Counted from the first letter of the stretch, positions 53,901-62,259 are shown. The stretch: 64,000 nt of DNA from Verrucomicrobiota bacterium (GCA_030835305.1 JAURPJ010000097.1:83664-147663), one strand, 5' to 3'. The notes: generated by a model from the letters alone, not told the origin. Translations and numbers: made by a program.

Positions 53901-54369
53901 ACGGCGGCCCATTCAGGAAAAAATCGACGCGCTCAAAGACAAGGAAGAACTCAGTGCGTCAGAAAAGGAAGCACTTAAGGAAGCTGGAGATCAAATCAGG
54001 GTCCTCTTTGCCGCGGTCGCAAAAGACTCGGTTCGGGCAGATGAAATCATGCGTGATCCACTCGGAGAATTGAAACGACTTCAAGAGGAGGAGATGGCCG
54101 GACTGGAGCCCGACCTTGATCGCGATACCCGTTCGGTTTCCCAATTTTTCGTCAACGAGCGGGTTGAGAATATGGTGGAGCTAGCCGAAACCCTGCGACT
54201 CGATGGCAGGAGAAAGGATCAACCCAACATCTTCCTCGCGAAGGAAAAACCGCTCATAGGCATAAATCTGAGTACTCAATGGTACTGCCGGATCTTATTA
54301 ATCTCTCTGGCGATCACTTTTCTCCTCCCGGCCGCGAGCTTTCTTAACTACTCACTCACCCGGCGTTGA
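50932..54369 (+). CDS. ABCG-type ABC transporter with TerB-like and FHA-like N-terminal regions
   Basis: A fused transporter of about 1145 residues. Residues about 25-140 are helical and resemble TerB (FASFINHNGHASRRELEIVYDF). Residues about 330-430 look like an FHA or similar beta-sandwich (ILDLEFDPKTGFGEIEVI ... DGSMIRLSNRQALRCRF). The ABC ATPase (about 440-650) has Walker A GPSGSGKST, signature LSGGERSRLN and Walker B IFLFDEPISGLSS. The ABC2-type membrane domain (about 770-950 and a last helix at the C-terminus) is split by a large charged soluble loop. An upstream TTG at 50890 is possible. The substrate is unknown. The 3' end overlaps the roadblock gene by 18 bp. Confidence 0.85.
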   Translation: MRLRRLLARTKRLVFRDSLERRHERTAGALSQVFASFINHNGHASRRELEIVYDFVRNVFPDVDHGILGKSLESAVARAQPIDLALKYLKKNLNAEHRIPFALQLYSVIRAGGDVLEEKERFSEVMQAIGSRQIAEAVLRELGQIDAPKDSLLTRVDFGTDQPCNVRLNDNDSPSRFRCYQAGALILIRNLRKDPLWVRGYQLDPDRLLQIRPSDEVLAGGWRLSYNDLSFFLQVEEKGIPPALFLIKEEKGVTLSRSKSRLALAKISFGHRIHFTPLQSDQFTDGLRNGLGAGTTYEFDYHDIIHVGEKEPLALEALRRLTQQTGQRFVLPAGRRRVRVSNDPNQLSGDSLLVTPGLAGRFILDLEFDPKTGFGEIEVIESTETILVNGQPVKEEPLPDGSMIRLSNRQALRCRFSDNILDEERNLVRHLEVENLNHRFWKGGKAIDSLSFRLDRGQMMCIIGPSGSGKSTLLEILAGQRRPRSGQVKLNGISLYDRPKRLAPLISFMPQEEALSEQLTVFEHLAHAAAIRRPHLSVESIDKRVNFLIGELGLEKTGHRRVGSPESKRLSGGERSRLNAGLDLIGGGEIFLFDEPISGLSSKDAENVVDALHGFAQDKIVVASLHRPSEKVLEAFDTVLLLDRGGKMAYLGPPKDLVGYFEQAAEDLQIEHQPNMPPQGADFVFDILESAMLKLHTPGKTRRRFQPEFWQERFENRRVMDHLSLSQASPSTGEINLPTAEDQVAAPEPPAHGRRQKWMIFKTHLARAAKSKFRHRGTYNSILLEAPLLAGLIGLTLRASPDGSYQFHSALHLPSYLFLAVTVAMFFGLTNSATEVLRDRPVLRRERNCRPHPILYLGSKFLVLLLTTAVQSAVFIAVANQILDLHYMFWNHLGWMILTGCCGTALALMISVISRSERTALGSIPLILVPQILLAGALIPFTEMNRGLFIGGDEGRDNGGEPVPSTIMPLRYAFEGSIVSQATANRFEKTRRPIQEKIDALKDKEELSASEKEALKEAGDQIRVLFAAVAKDSVRADEIMRDPLGELKRLQEEEMAGLEPDLDRDTRSVSQFFVNERVENMVELAETLRLDGRRKDQPNIFLAKEKPLIGINLSTQWYCRILLISLAITFLLPAASFLNYSLTRR

Positions 54370-55149
54370 GGAACGCACGAGGGCTGTTTCAAAACTCCGG
54401 CGGATCGTCATCAAGGCCTCGGAAGCCAACGGACGGGCGACAACAAGACCGGCAATCGAGTATCCATCGTCGGATTTCAACGGGAGAATTTCCATCACCC
54501 GATCCTTGGCGATTTCGACCTGCAGAAGTCCGCCGGATCCGGTGGCTCCTTTGCTGATGGAAGCCAACGAAAGCGACCTTGCCACTTTGATCAGTTTCTC
54601 GCTACCGATTTCATCGAGAACAATCCTGCCATTGGGATCACAGAGAAAAGCGGACTGGATGAGGCCCTGCTTCTTGAGCCAATTGGCGAACGTGTCAAGA
54701 GCGAGCGGCAGCGTTGGAGGCCCCGAGGAGCTTGCGGGCACTGGGTTTTCCTTTGATGCGACCTTAAAGGGTGAAACTTGTTTAACGGGCACGGCCGGAA
54801 CGACACATGCATGATCTTTTCGGAAAGGATCAGGCTGGGTTGGGGGCTTGACCTCTTCACCAACGGGTGGAGCGGACGCGGGTTGAGGAACCGGGGTGAC
54901 TGGCTCGGCAACAATCCTGGCCGGTTTTTGCCCGACGGGAACTGCTTGTACCTGTGGACTGGGAGGCTCCACTGGCACCGGAACATTTTTGAAAGCAGCC
55001 GGGTCACCGTCGAAGCCTTCAAAGCGATCTCCAAAAACCGACTTGTGAGACGGGATTTGCGACACCGGTGTTTTGGCAAGCAAGCCTTCGGCAAGCGCCC
55101 TGACTTCGTCAGGGTCGAGCCATTGACTCAAAACTTCGTTTTCGCTCAT
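54352..55149 (-). CDS. Roadblock/LC7-like domain protein with proline-rich linker
   Basis: A 265-residue protein from MSENEVLSQWLDPDEV. After a short helical head comes a long Pro/Val-rich linker (residues about 55-150), then a C-terminal domain of about 110 residues: FANWLKKQGLIQSAFLCDPNGRIVLDEIG ... LSLASISKGATGSGGLLQVEIAKDRVMEILPL ... YSIAGLVVARPL. This resembles roadblock/LC7 modules that regulate small GTPases or scaffold motility and polarity proteins. It starts 4 bp after the ParA-like stop, making a two-gene operon. Confidence 0.65.
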   Translation of the reverse strand: MSENEVLSQWLDPDEVRALAEGLLAKTPVSQIPSHKSVFGDRFEGFDGDPAAFKNVPVPVEPPSPQVQAVPVGQKPARIVAEPVTPVPQPASAPPVGEEVKPPTQPDPFRKDHACVVPAVPVKQVSPFKVASKENPVPASSSGPPTLPLALDTFANWLKKQGLIQSAFLCDPNGRIVLDEIGSEKLIKVARSLSLASISKGATGSGGLLQVEIAKDRVMEILPLKSDDGYSIAGLVVARPLASEALMTIRRSFETALVRSSTPGE

Positions 55150-55153
55150 GATT

Positions 55154-55930
55154 CTACGTTGGGATAGGTGGACTGATGCGCTGCTCCAGTTCGAGACGGA
55201 GCTTCTCAAAAGTCGATAAAGTCTCCGCGCCTTCTTCCATCACACCAACCGGAAGCCCCCTCGCACTGGCTTGCACATAGAGATCGTTTCGGGGGATTTC
55301 AGTTTTCATCACCATTTCCTGGGGAAGCAGGCCCCGGAGCGCTTGAGCAGATTCCAGACTTTCCGAAAGCTCCTTTTTTACCATGGTCAGAACGACGCCG
55401 AGCACCTGAAGGCTGGGATTGACAGCGCGCATCCGGGTCAGTGCTTCCAGCATCTTGGGGACCGAGCGAACACCAAGCGGCTCGGATTGCTGGGGCACAA
55501 TGACCCCGTTGGAGACTCCAAGGACATCCGCAGTAACGCCAAAGAGCCCCGCCGCCGTGTCAAAGATACAAAGATCATAATTCATGGCCCGGATCTGGGA
55601 AACAAAGCCCTTGATGCGGTGGAGGTTTCCCGAAACAGGACCGCTCCCGAGCTCGTAAGCGCTGCTCTGCCCGGCCGCGACAAGACTGAAAGTTGGAAGG
55701 CGGGTCGGGACTATGAGCTCCTCGACATTCATGGCCGGGTTTTCGAGAAAATCGTAAAAGCCCGAGAGGTGGCGCGATTGACGCGTCAACGAAAGCCCCA
55801 CGGAACCCTGCGGGTCGGAGTCGACGAGCAGGGTTTTTCGCCCACTTCGAGCGAAGGCATAGGCTAGGTTGATGGCGAGAGTCGTCTTTCCGACGCCTCC
55901 CTTTTGGCTGGTGATGGCTAGAGTGGTCAC
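55154..55930 (-). CDS. ParA/MinD-family ATPase
   Basis: A 258-residue Walker-type ATPase, starting most plausibly at GTG (VTTLAITSQKGGVGKTT). The deviant Walker A is KGGVGKTT. The A' motif VDSDPQGSVGLSL and Walker B-like YDLCIFDTAAGLFG follow, then VIVPQQSEPLGVRSV and NDLYVQASARGLPVG. ParA-like proteins position plasmids, chromosomes or large protein assemblies by dimerising on DNA or membrane. No ParB or parS is adjacent. The coupled roadblock gene suggests a cargo-positioning role rather than chromosome partition. Confidence 0.88.
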   Translation of the reverse strand: MTTLAITSQKGGVGKTTLAINLAYAFARSGRKTLLVDSDPQGSVGLSLTRQSRHLSGFYDFLENPAMNVEELIVPTRLPTFSLVAAGQSSAYELGSGPVSGNLHRIKGFVSQIRAMNYDLCIFDTAAGLFGVTADVLGVSNGVIVPQQSEPLGVRSVPKMLEALTRMRAVNPSLQVLGVVLTMVKKELSESLESAQALRGLLPQEMVMKTEIPRNDLYVQASARGLPVGVMEEGAETLSTFEKLRLELEQRISPPIPT

Positions 55931-56073
55931 TGAAACAAATCTAAAATGAAATTCGGGAAACCTATTTCTGATTGGCCTACGGCAATGCAACCATTTAGAA
56001 GCTCCTTTGTCTGGTTATTTTCTCCCTATTTCTTACTTTCGCTCGCCTCAACCCTATCTAAAGACGACTAGAC

Positions 56074-58293
56074 ATGCGCTCTTATTTTTCAATCTTATCC
56101 CTTCTGTACTGCATGCTGGCGGTATCCTGTTCGGACAACAAGGACTCCAAGAAAGAACGAAGCAATAAAGACTTTTTCACCGAAACCAAAATCGCGGTCG
56201 ATTTTGAAAATGAAATGGCCACAGGCGAGACTGATTTTCTCAGGGCACTTACCGGACACAAGATCAGCTGGCAAAAGTGGGATCAAAAGATTCTACAAAA
56301 GGCGAAGGACACCCAGCGCCCGATCTTCGCGCTCTTGTGCTCCCCTCTGGGAGATTCCTCACGCGCCGTCGCAAATGAATTGAACGAGAATCAGGCTCTC
56401 AGGAAAATGGTTTCCCGTCTCCCGGTCTGCACCGTGATCGACGCGAATGTGAACCCCGAAATGGCGATGCTCGGGTATCATCTATCCAACGAGATCGGAA
56501 GAGCCTGCGCTTTCCCTGTGATGATGTGGCTGAGCCATGAAGGCTCGCCCATTGCCTGGATTTCAGTGGGGCAAACCTCCGGCCGCGAACTGGAAAACCT
56601 TGTTTCAAACTCTGTTGCCATGGTCGAAGATATCTGGACAGAATCCTCCCGATACGCGGTTGAAAACAGCCGTATCGACAATGAGACTAGGCAATTTCGC
56701 CTCACACCAAAGACCGAAGAACTTGAGGAACCTCTTTCCCGCGAAGAACTCTTTCGCCGGGAAACCCGCCAGCTCAGCTCTCTTTACAGTTTTGGCGACA
56801 AGGATCTCGATTTTATCGGAGGCTTGATTCCCACGAACAGCATCGAACTGCTGGCCATCGGATCACACTCGGCAAGCCTCGCTAAAGATATGCGTGAACA
56901 AAGCAGGGCAGCTGCCAGGCAACTTACTCGGGAACTTACCTCCGGAGCGCTTAGGGATCCACTTGATAGCTCCTACTTTTACGCACGGCGCAGCGGAGAT
57001 TGGGCACTCCCATCATTTTCAAAGAATCTTGTTTCCCAAGCCAAAGTCGCCACAATGTTGCTCAGGGTCGGCAACCTTCTCGATGAAGACGAGTTTACCA
57101 TGCAGGGATTGGACTTACTTGCGATTTTGGAAGCCGAGTGGCTTACGAAGCAAATTTCCAGTATCAGCCCGAAAAGCGACGCCGATCTCCCCGGAGCTTT
57201 CTTGTGGGATTTCAGCACTCTTAAAAAGATCCTCAACGAAGATGAACTCAAGGTGGCGACCACGGCATTCTCTCTCGAACCGACCGGCAACATCCCTCTC
57301 GAAACCGATCCTCTTGGCAACTACTCCAATCTGAACTCCCTTCGCAGCAAAATCTCAAACCAGGAAGTCGCCGAAAAACACCAACTCCCGGTGGCAGTCG
57401 CTTCGAAATCCTTGGAAGCCATTCGTTCCAAACTACTCGCCCACCGGAAGGAGCAACTTGGAACAACAAAAGAGACCACTTTGACCGTGAAAGACTGGGC
57501 ACTGGTTTTGCGAGCCCAAATCCTGAGGGCGAATCACACCGGATCACCGGCCCACCACCTTGCCGCTGCCGCCACCGCTAACAAAATTTTATCAGATTAC
57601 TGGAAAGCCGGGGAAGGACTGTCCCGAATCAACACCGGCAGCACGTTGATTCCCGCGCGCTGCGAGGACCATATGACCGTTTGTCGGTCTTTGACTGAAC
57701 TTTACCAGGCGACTCTCGACCAGCACTGGCTTAAAACAGCAACCGAAATCGCAGACCATTCCCTCAGGGAATTCGGATCTGAAACCAAAATTCTGGCCGA
57801 ACTCGCCTCGAACGAACGGATTATTCCCATAAGGCTGCACAGTGTGGGAATGATTTTCGGCGAGTCCGCTTTGGGGATCGCCGATCAGGTGCTGGGTCGG
57901 CTCCATGCTCTCACCGGCAAGGAGAGCTATCGAAATCTTCTCAACTCCCACCTCAAAGTCATCGCCACTATGAAGAGAAGGACCGTAGTCAACCATACCG
58001 ACTACATTTTATCCTGTGCACTCGGCGAACCCGCTGTGGTGGCAGTTCTTCAAGGAGATCAAACCAGCGAGCTTGGCAGGAGCTTTATCGCTGCTCTCAA
58101 TGCGCCAAAATACCTTTCGTTCCTCACCGTCCGCCCCGAATCCGGAAGTCCGCTTCTGAGTCCTCTCGCCGGACTTCCGGCACCCAAAGGTTCTTCTTCG
58201 GTCGTTCTGACTCGCGCCAGCGATTCACTTGGACAAGCAACTAACCTCGAGGAACTCACTGAACTTCTTGACTTGGTTATCTCCGGCGAGTGA
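56074..58293 (+). CDS. Lipoprotein related to DUF255/YyaL, active-site CxxC lost
   Basis: A 739-residue lipoprotein (signal with lipobox LAVSC near residue 19). Residues about 60-180 form a thioredoxin-like DUF255 domain recognised by WQKWDQKILQKAKDTQRPIFALLCS, matching the family start W--W----F-KA----KPI-L. The usual CHWCHVM segment is replaced by LLCSPLGDSSRAV. The remaining (alpha/alpha)6-like part includes SYFYARRSGDWALPSFSKNL, corresponding to GGFYRYSTD..W--PHFEKML, and later RINTGSTLIPARCEDHMTVCRSL. This is a divergent YyaL/spermatogenesis-associated-20-type protein, probably non-redox. It starts 143 bp from the divergent ParA gene. Confidence 0.7.
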   Translation: MRSYFSILSLLYCMLAVSCSDNKDSKKERSNKDFFTETKIAVDFENEMATGETDFLRALTGHKISWQKWDQKILQKAKDTQRPIFALLCSPLGDSSRAVANELNENQALRKMVSRLPVCTVIDANVNPEMAMLGYHLSNEIGRACAFPVMMWLSHEGSPIAWISVGQTSGRELENLVSNSVAMVEDIWTESSRYAVENSRIDNETRQFRLTPKTEELEEPLSREELFRRETRQLSSLYSFGDKDLDFIGGLIPTNSIELLAIGSHSASLAKDMREQSRAAARQLTRELTSGALRDPLDSSYFYARRSGDWALPSFSKNLVSQAKVATMLLRVGNLLDEDEFTMQGLDLLAILEAEWLTKQISSISPKSDADLPGAFLWDFSTLKKILNEDELKVATTAFSLEPTGNIPLETDPLGNYSNLNSLRSKISNQEVAEKHQLPVAVASKSLEAIRSKLLAHRKEQLGTTKETTLTVKDWALVLRAQILRANHTGSPAHHLAAAATANKILSDYWKAGEGLSRINTGSTLIPARCEDHMTVCRSLTELYQATLDQHWLKTATEIADHSLREFGSETKILAELASNERIIPIRLHSVGMIFGESALGIADQVLGRLHALTGKESYRNLLNSHLKVIATMKRRTVVNHTDYILSCALGEPAVVAVLQGDQTSELGRSFIAALNAPKYLSFLTVRPESGSPLLSPLAGLPAPKGSSSVVLTRASDSLGQATNLEELTELLDLVISGE

Positions 58294-58332
58294 CTGTTTC
58301 CCCGCCCCGACGATTTTTATTCATCCTATTCT

Positions 58333-58923
58333 ATGAGCACCCGAACCGCATCACAGGCACGCGATACCGCCGAGACTAAAATCAAGCTCAGCCTCGATCT
58401 CGATGGCTCCGGCAGGTCCGCCATTGCCACTGGAATTCCATTCTTTGACCACATGCTCACGCTCTTCTCACGTCATTCCCTCATCGATTTGAAAATTGAG
58501 GTCGATGGTGATGTCGAAATCGACTTCCACCACACCGTCGAAGACACCGGAATCGTCCTCGGCGATTGCCTTAAGGAAGCGCTCGGAGACAAAGCAGGTA
58601 TTCGCCGCTACGGACACGCTTACGTGCCCATGGACGAAACTCTCTGCCGCAGCGTCATTGATCTGAGCAATCGCCCGCAACTCGAACTCCGGTCCTCGGA
58701 ACAAACACCCGATGCCCAGAACTTCCCCTTCACCCTCGTTGAGGAATTCTGCCGGGCACTCTCCTCAAACCTTCGCTGCAACCTCCACATCGAGGTGCTT
58801 TATGGCAGGGACGGACATCACATTGCCGAGTCGATTTTCAAATCCATGGCCGTCGCGCTTCGGATCGCCTCGGAGAATGATCCTCGCCGCGAGGGAATTC
58901 CATCCACTAAGGAAGTTCTTTGA
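58333..58923 (+). CDS. hisB: Imidazoleglycerol-phosphate dehydratase
   Basis: A 196-residue monofunctional HisB that converts IGP to imidazole-acetol phosphate in histidine synthesis. The manganese-binding motifs are clear: FFDHMLTLFSRHSLIDL, DFHHTVEDTGIVLGDCL and HIAESIFKSMAVALR. The extra HAD phosphatase domain of the E. coli type is absent. hisH starts directly after the stop codon. Confidence 0.95.
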   Translation: MSTRTASQARDTAETKIKLSLDLDGSGRSAIATGIPFFDHMLTLFSRHSLIDLKIEVDGDVEIDFHHTVEDTGIVLGDCLKEALGDKAGIRRYGHAYVPMDETLCRSVIDLSNRPQLELRSSEQTPDAQNFPFTLVEEFCRALSSNLRCNLHIEVLYGRDGHHIAESIFKSMAVALRIASENDPRREGIPSTKEVL

Positions 58924-59541
58924 ATGGAAATGAAACTCGGAATGATCGACTACGGTCGTGGGAATTTGCGCAGCGTCATCAATGCCTGCAAGGTCCTGGG
59001 CCACGATCCCACCCTGATTACAAAACCGGAGGAACTGGAAACTTTCACCCATCTGATTTTTCCCGGCCAAGGCGCCTTCGGAGACTGCATGGATAGTCTT
59101 CACCGCCTAGGACTGGCCAAGGCCCTTCGAGAATGGATCGCGGCAGGAAAGCCCTACTTTGGGATTTGTGTCGGCTACCAACTCCTTTTTGAGGCCAGCG
59201 AAGAATCTCCCGGAACCGCAGGTCTTGGAGTTTTTGCCGGAACAGTAAGGCGATTCACTAGCAGCCACCTCAAGATCCCTCACATGGGATGGAATGCCAC
59301 CGTCCACACAAAAGAACATTCCCCTTATTGGATGGGGTTTGACGAAACACCCTACTTCTACTTCGTCCACTCGTATTATCCGGCCGAAGTGGACCTCGGG
59401 ATCGTCTCGGCCACCTGTGACTATGGTGACGAAACCTTCTGCGCGGCCATTGAACAAGGGACGCTGTTTGCCACGCAATTCCACCCGGAGAAAAGCCAAC
59501 ACGCCGGTCTCAAGCTGCTCGATAACTTCTTCAACACCTGA
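58924..59541 (+). CDS. hisH: Imidazole glycerol phosphate synthase glutaminase subunit
   Basis: A 205-residue class I glutamine amidotransferase. It supplies ammonia to HisF for making IGP and AICAR. The start is MIDYGRGNLRSV after four residues, and the nucleophile Cys lies in YFGICVGYQLLFE. The oxyanion region is VGYQ, and the catalytic His-Glu pair is in TQFHPEKSQ. The ATG touches the hisB stop (TGA-ATG), so hisBH is a tight operon. HisA and hisF are not in the window. Confidence 0.95.
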   Translation: MEMKLGMIDYGRGNLRSVINACKVLGHDPTLITKPEELETFTHLIFPGQGAFGDCMDSLHRLGLAKALREWIAAGKPYFGICVGYQLLFEASEESPGTAGLGVFAGTVRRFTSSHLKIPHMGWNATVHTKEHSPYWMGFDETPYFYFVHSYYPAEVDLGIVSATCDYGDETFCAAIEQGTLFATQFHPEKSQHAGLKLLDNFFNT

Positions 59542-59560
59542 ATTTTCAAGGACGGCGCGA

Positions 59561-59590
59561 AAAAAGCGGGTTGAATCCGACCCGCTTTCC
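59561..59590. terminator. Bidirectional terminator between hisH and rpmB
   Basis: AAAGCGGGT (59563-59571) and ACCCGCTTT (59580-59588) pair perfectly around an 8-base loop, with an A-run before and T/C after, suiting both convergent genes. Confidence 0.8.
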
Positions 59591-59614
59591 CAAAACTAGA
59601 TTTTGCGAAGGAAC

Positions 59615-59878
59615 CTAGATCAGGCCCGCCTTCTTCAAAGTGACGTAAGCACCATTCTTATTGATGGTCTTGAACGCCTTTGCGCTAGCCTTCACGCGAA
59701 CGTGTTTGCCCAGCTCGGGAACCCAGACCCGTTTCGTGTGAAGGTTCGGAGAAACTTTCCGTTTCACCGTCTTGGTGACGTGACGGCCAATGCCGCCTTT
59801 TTTCTTGGCCAAACCAGAACGGTGGATTTTACGTCCAACTCGAACTTTGGAACCGCGGATGCTGCATACTCTTGCCAT
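59615..59878 (-). CDS. rpmB: 50S ribosomal protein L28
   Basis: An 87-residue basic ribosomal protein. It starts MARVCSIRGSK (compare the usual M-CQVTGK) and has the core KRKVSPNLHTKRVWVPELGKHVRVKASAKAFKTI. It has only one cysteine, so it is the zinc-free form (C-minus). It is part of the large subunit. No ribosomal-protein neighbour is present. Confidence 0.93.
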   Translation of the reverse strand: MARVCSIRGSKVRVGRKIHRSGLAKKKGGIGRHVTKTVKRKVSPNLHTKRVWVPELGKHVRVKASAKAFKTINKNGAYVTLKKAGLI

Positions 59879-60020
59879 AGGTCTAAAAACTGGTGGAGGG
59901 GTGAAATAGGCGAATTTCGGGATGGGTCAAGCGGTTTCCGAGAATTCCCAGAGGTTTTTCATTCCCATTATTTGACCGGATGAACTGGAAATCCCCTTTC
60001 AGGTGTGATTTTCTCGCTCC

Positions 60021-60836
60021 GTGGCCACCACGACTCTCCTCGATTACCTGAAACAGCTCGAAAACCAGGGAGTGACCCATGTGGAAATCGACAACCGCGC
60101 GCGCTCGGTTCTTCGCGAACTCTACACCCGGGAGAGCGCCCGCCGCACGGCAAAGGTCACCCAGAAAAGCCCTCAACAGCCCTCTCAGCTGGATGCTATC
60201 ATTGCCCGGGGCCATACCGCCGTAGAAAAAATTGCCTCACTGGCCGCGATTGCTGAAACCTGGCAACCCGCCCGATCTCTCGGCAGCCTGCGCGATACCA
60301 TGGTTTTCTCCACCGGTAATCCCGAAGCAGATTTTATGTTGGTTGGTGAAGCCCCTGGATTTCAGGAAGAGCAGAAAGGCGAGCCTTTCGTCGGCCCGGC
60401 CGGAGAGAAACTGAATCAAATTCTAAAGGCCATGGGGCTGGCACGGGACAAAGTCTACATTTCCAATGTCTGCAAATTTCGGCCTGCCACCCGGAATCAG
60501 ACCACCAACAACCGTAAACCCTCCTCCGAGGAAATGGCCAGCTCCCTTCCCTTTGTGAAAGCCGAGATCGATGTCGTCAAACCCCGCGTCATTGTCGCGC
60601 TAGGTGGCAGCGCAGCCCAAGGCTTGCTGGGCCTAGAAAAACCAGTCGGCCAACTGCGCGAATGCTGGCACCAATTTCAAGGAATCCCACTTCGCGTCAC
60701 CTATCATCCCTCTTATCTTCTGCGACAGGAAGATGGCCTCGGCGAAAAACGCAAGGTCTGGGAGGACATGCTCGCAATCATGGAGAAACTCGGCCTGCCC
60801 GTATCCGAGAAACAACGCGGCTTCTTTAAAAAATGA
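60021..60836 (+). CDS. Uracil-DNA glycosylase, family 4-like, without FeS cysteines
   Basis: A 271-residue protein starting at GTG (60021). The UDG superfamily motifs are GEAPGFQEEQKGEPFVGPAGEKLNQIL (motif 1, as in type 4) and HPSYLLR (motif 2). NVCKFRPATRNQTTN lies between them. Uracil glycosylases excise uracil from DNA for base-excision repair. Type 4 enzymes carry a [4Fe-4S] cluster on four Cys, two of them near the N-terminus. Here the N-terminal 90 residues form a helical extension without Cys, and only two Cys occur in total, so a cluster cannot form in the usual way. The stop abuts the convergent uppP stop in TGATCA. Confidence 0.8.
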   Translation: MATTTLLDYLKQLENQGVTHVEIDNRARSVLRELYTRESARRTAKVTQKSPQQPSQLDAIIARGHTAVEKIASLAAIAETWQPARSLGSLRDTMVFSTGNPEADFMLVGEAPGFQEEQKGEPFVGPAGEKLNQILKAMGLARDKVYISNVCKFRPATRNQTTNNRKPSSEEMASSLPFVKAEIDVVKPRVIVALGGSAAQGLLGLEKPVGQLRECWHQFQGIPLRVTYHPSYLLRQEDGLGEKRKVWEDMLAIMEKLGLPVSEKQRGFFKK

Positions 60837-61670
60837 TCAGGCTTGACTGAAGTAGATCATTCCCGCCATTCCGGCCACGAAGCAATAATAGGAGAAATAC
60901 TCCAGTTTCCCCTTCTTCACCGCTCCCATCACCACATAAATCGCGAAAAGGCCTACCACCCCGGCTGCGATCGCTCCGGCCACATAAGGGCCGTTGAAAC
61001 AAGACTTGAGAGCATCGCCAAAAGATCCCGTCTCTTCCATTTGGTCTTTCAAGGTCAGCACAAAACCGCCTGCAATCGCTGGAATCGACATCAGGAAGGA
61101 GAACTCAGCAGCCCTCTCCGCCTTGACCCCGCTCACCAGGCCGGCCGCGATGGTCGATCCAGAGCGGGAGATTCCGGGCAAAATAGCGAAAGCCTGGCCA
61201 ATCCCCATGATCACAGAACTCCTCAGCCCAACTTTGGCTGCTTTCCCTTTTACGAGGCGCGGGACGAACAGAACCAATCCCGTCACAATTAAAAGCCCCG
61301 ACACAAAAACGGGCTTCCCCGGCGCCGCATCGAAAAAATCCTTAAACAAAAACGCAGCAATCACCGCCGGAACGGTAGCCACCCCAAGCCACAAAATCAT
61401 CATCTGATCCTCCTTCATCTGGCGATTAAATAGCGACAGGGTCAATCGCCAAAGGCTCTTTCGAAAGAAGATCAACACACTCACCAGAGTTCCAAGGTGC
61501 AAGATGATTTCGAAAGAAAGATCAGGCTGATGCTCCGCCCCCAACTCCCGAATCCCCAAAAGATACTGGGTCAGCACGATATGCCCCGAGGAAGACACCG
61601 GAAGAAATTCCGCCAATCCCTGCACAATTCCCACGATAATCGCCTTCCAAAGTTCCATAAATTTCATCAC
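60837..61670 (-). CDS. uppP: Undecaprenyl-diphosphatase UppP (BacA)
   Basis: A 277-residue polytopic membrane enzyme that recycles undecaprenyl diphosphate for peptidoglycan synthesis and gives bacitracin tolerance. Motif 1 is GLAEFLPVSSSGHIVL, and motif 2 is LPGISRSGSTIAAGL. Eight hydrophobic helices are evident. The start is one of two adjacent ATGs (61670 or 61667). A small group of upstream bases shows no clear promoter. Confidence 0.95.
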   Translation of the reverse strand: MMKFMELWKAIIVGIVQGLAEFLPVSSSGHIVLTQYLLGIRELGAEHQPDLSFEIILHLGTLVSVLIFFRKSLWRLTLSLFNRQMKEDQMMILWLGVATVPAVIAAFLFKDFFDAAPGKPVFVSGLLIVTGLVLFVPRLVKGKAAKVGLRSSVIMGIGQAFAILPGISRSGSTIAAGLVSGVKAERAAEFSFLMSIPAIAGGFVLTLKDQMEETGSFGDALKSCFNGPYVAGAIAAGVVGLFAIYVVMGAVKKGKLEYFSYYCFVAGMAGMIYFSQA

Positions 61671-61762
61671 CTCTAACCGCCCCCCCTCCTCCCGACAAGC
61701 CCCGCGTCACTTCCCCAAAAATTTTATTTCGCATTTCCGGATCTCTCAGGTATGCTACTGCT

Positions 61763-62188
61763 ATGAAAGCAACACTTCTATTGCTCGTTCCGATTTCACT
61801 TCTCGTCTCCTGCACCCAGAAGCAAAATCAGGTCGCCCCGCCCATCGCACCCGCGGCGAACATGGGGAATGAATACGGTGTCCCAGCTGCCGGAGCATAC
61901 GACCCGGTCAACCCACCCTACCAGCCAGTTGGTCCCATTAACCCTCCCGCAGCCCCGGTTCCTGCAGCTAGCCCGTACGGTACGCCTCCCCCGGTTGCGG
62001 TCGCCCCATCCACGCCAGCGCCTGTGGCTGCTGATTTGAACGGAAATGTTTACACGATTAAGAAGGGAGACTCCCTCTGGGGAATCGCGCGCAAATATGG
62101 AACCAACGTAAGCGCAATCAAAGAAGCCAACGGAATGACCAGCGACACCATCATTGATGGACGGACCCTGATTATTCCCGGACAATAG
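61763..62188 (+). CDS. LysM-domain lipoprotein
   Basis: A 141-residue envelope protein. The lipoprotein signal has lipobox LLVSC (Cys17). A Pro/Ala/Tyr-rich linker (residues about 25-90) leads to a C-terminal LysM domain: YTIKKGDSLWGIARKYGTNVSAIKEANGMTSDTIIDGRTLIIPG, a complete module for binding peptidoglycan or chitin-like glycans. No catalytic domain is attached. A strong terminator follows. Confidence 0.88.
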   Translation: MKATLLLLVPISLLVSCTQKQNQVAPPIAPAANMGNEYGVPAAGAYDPVNPPYQPVGPINPPAAPVPAASPYGTPPPVAVAPSTPAPVAADLNGNVYTIKKGDSLWGIARKYGTNVSAIKEANGMTSDTIIDGRTLIIPGQ

Positions 62189-62218
62189 CAACCTTCCATT
62201 ACGAAACTTTCGTTTCTC

Positions 62219-62251
62219 GGTGGGCCGGACTAAAATCCGGCCCACCTTTTT
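62219..62251 (+). terminator. Intrinsic terminator of the LysM gene
   Basis: GGTGGGCCGGA (62219-62229) pairs perfectly with TCCGGCCCACC (62236-62246) and is followed by five T. Confidence 0.9.
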
Positions 62252-62259
62252 GTGTCACG

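Noticed and set aside
55154..55930. Chromosome partition locus (parABS)
   Set aside because: No ParB-like gene or parS-like palindrome is adjacent; the partner is a roadblock-like protein.
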